Below are positions 11,887 through 13,250 of a DNA stretch of 13,250 bases, in pieces (the first letter of the stretch is position 1; each line of letters begins with the position of its first letter). The stretch covers positions 1-13,250 of the forward strand of contig JBKKBM010000075.1 in the NCBI GenBank assembly GCA_046714215.1. Reading direction: 5' to 3'. The position numbers were made by a program, and so were the translations under genes. The stretch is from DATLCI01 sp046714215 (lineage in GTDB: Bacteria; Acidobacteriota; Terriglobia; Terriglobales; Acidobacteriaceae). Under the pieces are notes generated by a model. It searched no databases and was not told the DNA's origin. It was given only the letters and a program-made list of their open reading frames with translations.

Positions 11887-13250
11887 ATGAATAACACCTT
11901 CCTCAATCAGTTGCGCGACCGGGTGATCGTCTATGACGGCGCCATGGGCACGCAGATCCAGGACCGCCACCTCTCCCTCGACGATTATTGGGGGAAGGAG
12001 GGCTGCAGCGAGATCCTGGTGCAGAGCCGACCCGACGTCATCCGCGAGATCCACGCGGGATACTTTGCCGCGGGCGCGGACATCGTCGAGACCAATACCT
12101 TTGGCGCCACACGTATTGTCCTTGCCGAGTACGACCTGCAAGACCAAGTCCGCGAGATCAATATCCAGGCCGTGAAGCTGGCGCGCGAGGCTGCAGCCGG
12201 ATTCAGCGGCAATGGCAAGCCGCGCTTTGTTGCCGGATCGATTGGGCCTTCAACCAAGCTGCCGTCGCTGGGCCACATCAGCTTCGACGATATGGTCGCG
12301 GCGTACTACGAGCAGATCGCCGCGCTGATCGAGGCGGGCGCGGATGTTCTGCTCATCGAGACCTGTCAGGACATTCTCCAGGTGAAGGCCGCGGTTGCCG
12401 CCGCGGAAGATGCGATGCGCGCAGCAGGGAAGCGTGTGCCGCTGCAAGTGCAAGTCACCCTCGAAGCCACGGGCACCATGCTACTGGGGACGGAGATCGG
12501 CGCGGCGCTGACCACGCTCGAACCCTATGACATCGATATCGTCGGTCATAATTGCGCTACCGGACCGAATGAGATGAACGACGCGGTCCGCTACCTGGGG
12601 CACAACGCGACGAAATATATCTCTATCTTGCCGAATGCTGGTTTGCCGCAGAACGAAGGGGGGCGCGCAGTTTACAAATTGACGCCGGCGGAGCTGGCGG
12701 ACTATCAGCATCGATTTGTCGCTGAGTACGGCGTAAACATCGTTGGCGGATGCTGCGGCACCACGCCCCAGCACATTGAAGTACTCGCAGCCGCAGTGAA
12801 GGACATGAAGCCGTTGCCACGCGAGGGCAAGCCGGTGGGCGCGGCGGCGAGCGCGTATACGTCTATCCCCCTCGAGATCGATGGGCAGCCGGTCGTCGTC
12901 GCCGAGGAGATGAACACCACGACGCAGAAGAAAGAGTTCCGCGACCTAGTGCAGCAGGGGAAATACGACGACATCCTGGCGATGTCGAAGAAGCTGGTCG
13001 CCGAAGGCTCGCACATGCTGGATCTGTGCTGCGCCATCGTGGGCGAGGACGAGATCGGCTACATGACCTCGGTGCTGGAGAAGATTGCCACGCGCGTGCC
13101 CGAGCCCATTCTTGTTGACTCGACAGAAGCAGAAGTCATTGAAGAGGCGCTGAAGCGTATCCCCGGCAAGGCCATCATCAACTCCATCAACCTCGAGGAT
13201 GGCGAAAAGCGCACGTCGAAGGTGCTGCCGATGGCCAAGCGCTATGGCGC
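11887..13250 (+). CDS. metH: Cobalamin-dependent methionine synthase, N-terminal part (3' end outside window)
   Basis: The first 454 codons are present and the frame is open to the window edge. Residues about 8-310 form the homocysteine-binding barrel: the start RDRVIVYDGAMGTQIQ and segments ETNTFGATR, GSIGPSTKLPSLG and VGHNCATGP are typical. The zinc ligands are Cys223 (HNC) and Cys289-Cys290 (GGCCGTTP), all intact. A methyltetrahydrofolate-binding (pterin) domain begins near 330 and is cut off. Its signature is altered: AEEMNTT at 339-345 where GERTN is usual, and LDLCC at 378-382 where an Asp-X-Asn motif is usual. MetH makes methionine from homocysteine and 5-methyl-THF using B12; the cobalamin and activation domains lie beyond the window. 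Start: ATG at 11887, in register with the family N-terminus; no clear Shine-Dalgarno sequence. Confidence 0.93.
   Translation, partial: MNNTFLNQLRDRVIVYDGAMGTQIQDRHLSLDDYWGKEGCSEILVQSRPDVIREIHAGYFAAGADIVETNTFGATRIVLAEYDLQDQVREINIQAVKLAREAAAGFSGNGKPRFVAGSIGPSTKLPSLGHISFDDMVAAYYEQIAALIEAGADVLLIETCQDILQVKAAVAAAEDAMRAAGKRVPLQVQVTLEATGTMLLGTEIGAALTTLEPYDIDIVGHNCATGPNEMNDAVRYLGHNATKYISILPNAGLPQNEGGRAVYKLTPAELADYQHRFVAEYGVNIVGGCCGTTPQHIEVLAAAVKDMKPLPREGKPVGAAASAYTSIPLEIDGQPVVVAEEMNTTTQKKEFRDLVQQGKYDDILAMSKKLVAEGSHMLDLCCAIVGEDEIGYMTSVLEKIATRVPEPILVDSTEAEVIEEALKRIPGKAIINSINLEDGEKRTSKVLPMAKRYG

Noticed and set aside
11988..12530. 180-codon plus-strand open frame within metH
   Set aside because: Out-of-frame shadow, Arg/Gly-rich; the metH frame with its zinc motifs is intact through the same stretch.

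Overview
The window is GC-rich bacterial chromosome with dense, mostly co-oriented genes. The gene content and the intergenic sequence (many short palindromic and direct repeats with phrases such as CTCAGGATGACA and GTGAACCAC[A/G]AAG) suggest an acidobacterium or a close relative. This is an inference from style and families; no taxonomic marker gene is present. Nothing visible is a phage, plasmid, transposase, CRISPR array or defence island. Most of the window is housekeeping, envelope and stress genes.

Region 1 (1-1560): the 3' end of an unrecognised gene, then a minus-strand arsenic-type unit, arsR followed by an ArsI/CadI-like metalloenzyme with an unusual cysteine-rich tail. An ATTGA-N6-TCAAT operator-like site lies ahead of each gene, and a strong terminator closes the unit.

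Region 2 (1700-7280): five minus-strand genes in the order membrane protein, TolB/FlgO-like TPR lipoprotein-or-periplasmic protein, NfeD membrane protease, slipin (stomatin/SPFH), SPOR-domain protein, ending at a terminator at 1700-1728. NfeD and slipin are classic partners. Here they are separated by about 420 bp of dispersed repeats, and one repeat supplies the stop codon and last residues of nfeD.

Region 3 (7280-8900): repeats, a tRNA-Gly(CCC) on the plus strand, and a minus-strand nucleotidyltransferase-family gene that diverges from ubiD.

Region 4 (8840-13250): plus-strand genes for a UbiD-type decarboxylase (probably quinone synthesis), a 57-residue DnaJ-like zinc-finger protein, an isolated nuoI (complex I iron-sulfur subunit), and the first 454 codons of metH (methionine synthase), which runs off the end. 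A 500-bp block of hairpins and repeats lies between the zinc-finger gene and nuoI.

I see no clearly new multigene system. The observations most worth following are the cysteine-rich tail on the ArsI-like enzyme, the repeat-invaded nfeD-slipin locus, the small two-knuckle zinc protein, recurrent -10 boxes so close to start codons that leaderless mRNAs are likely, the isolated nuoI, and the altered pterin-domain signature of MetH.
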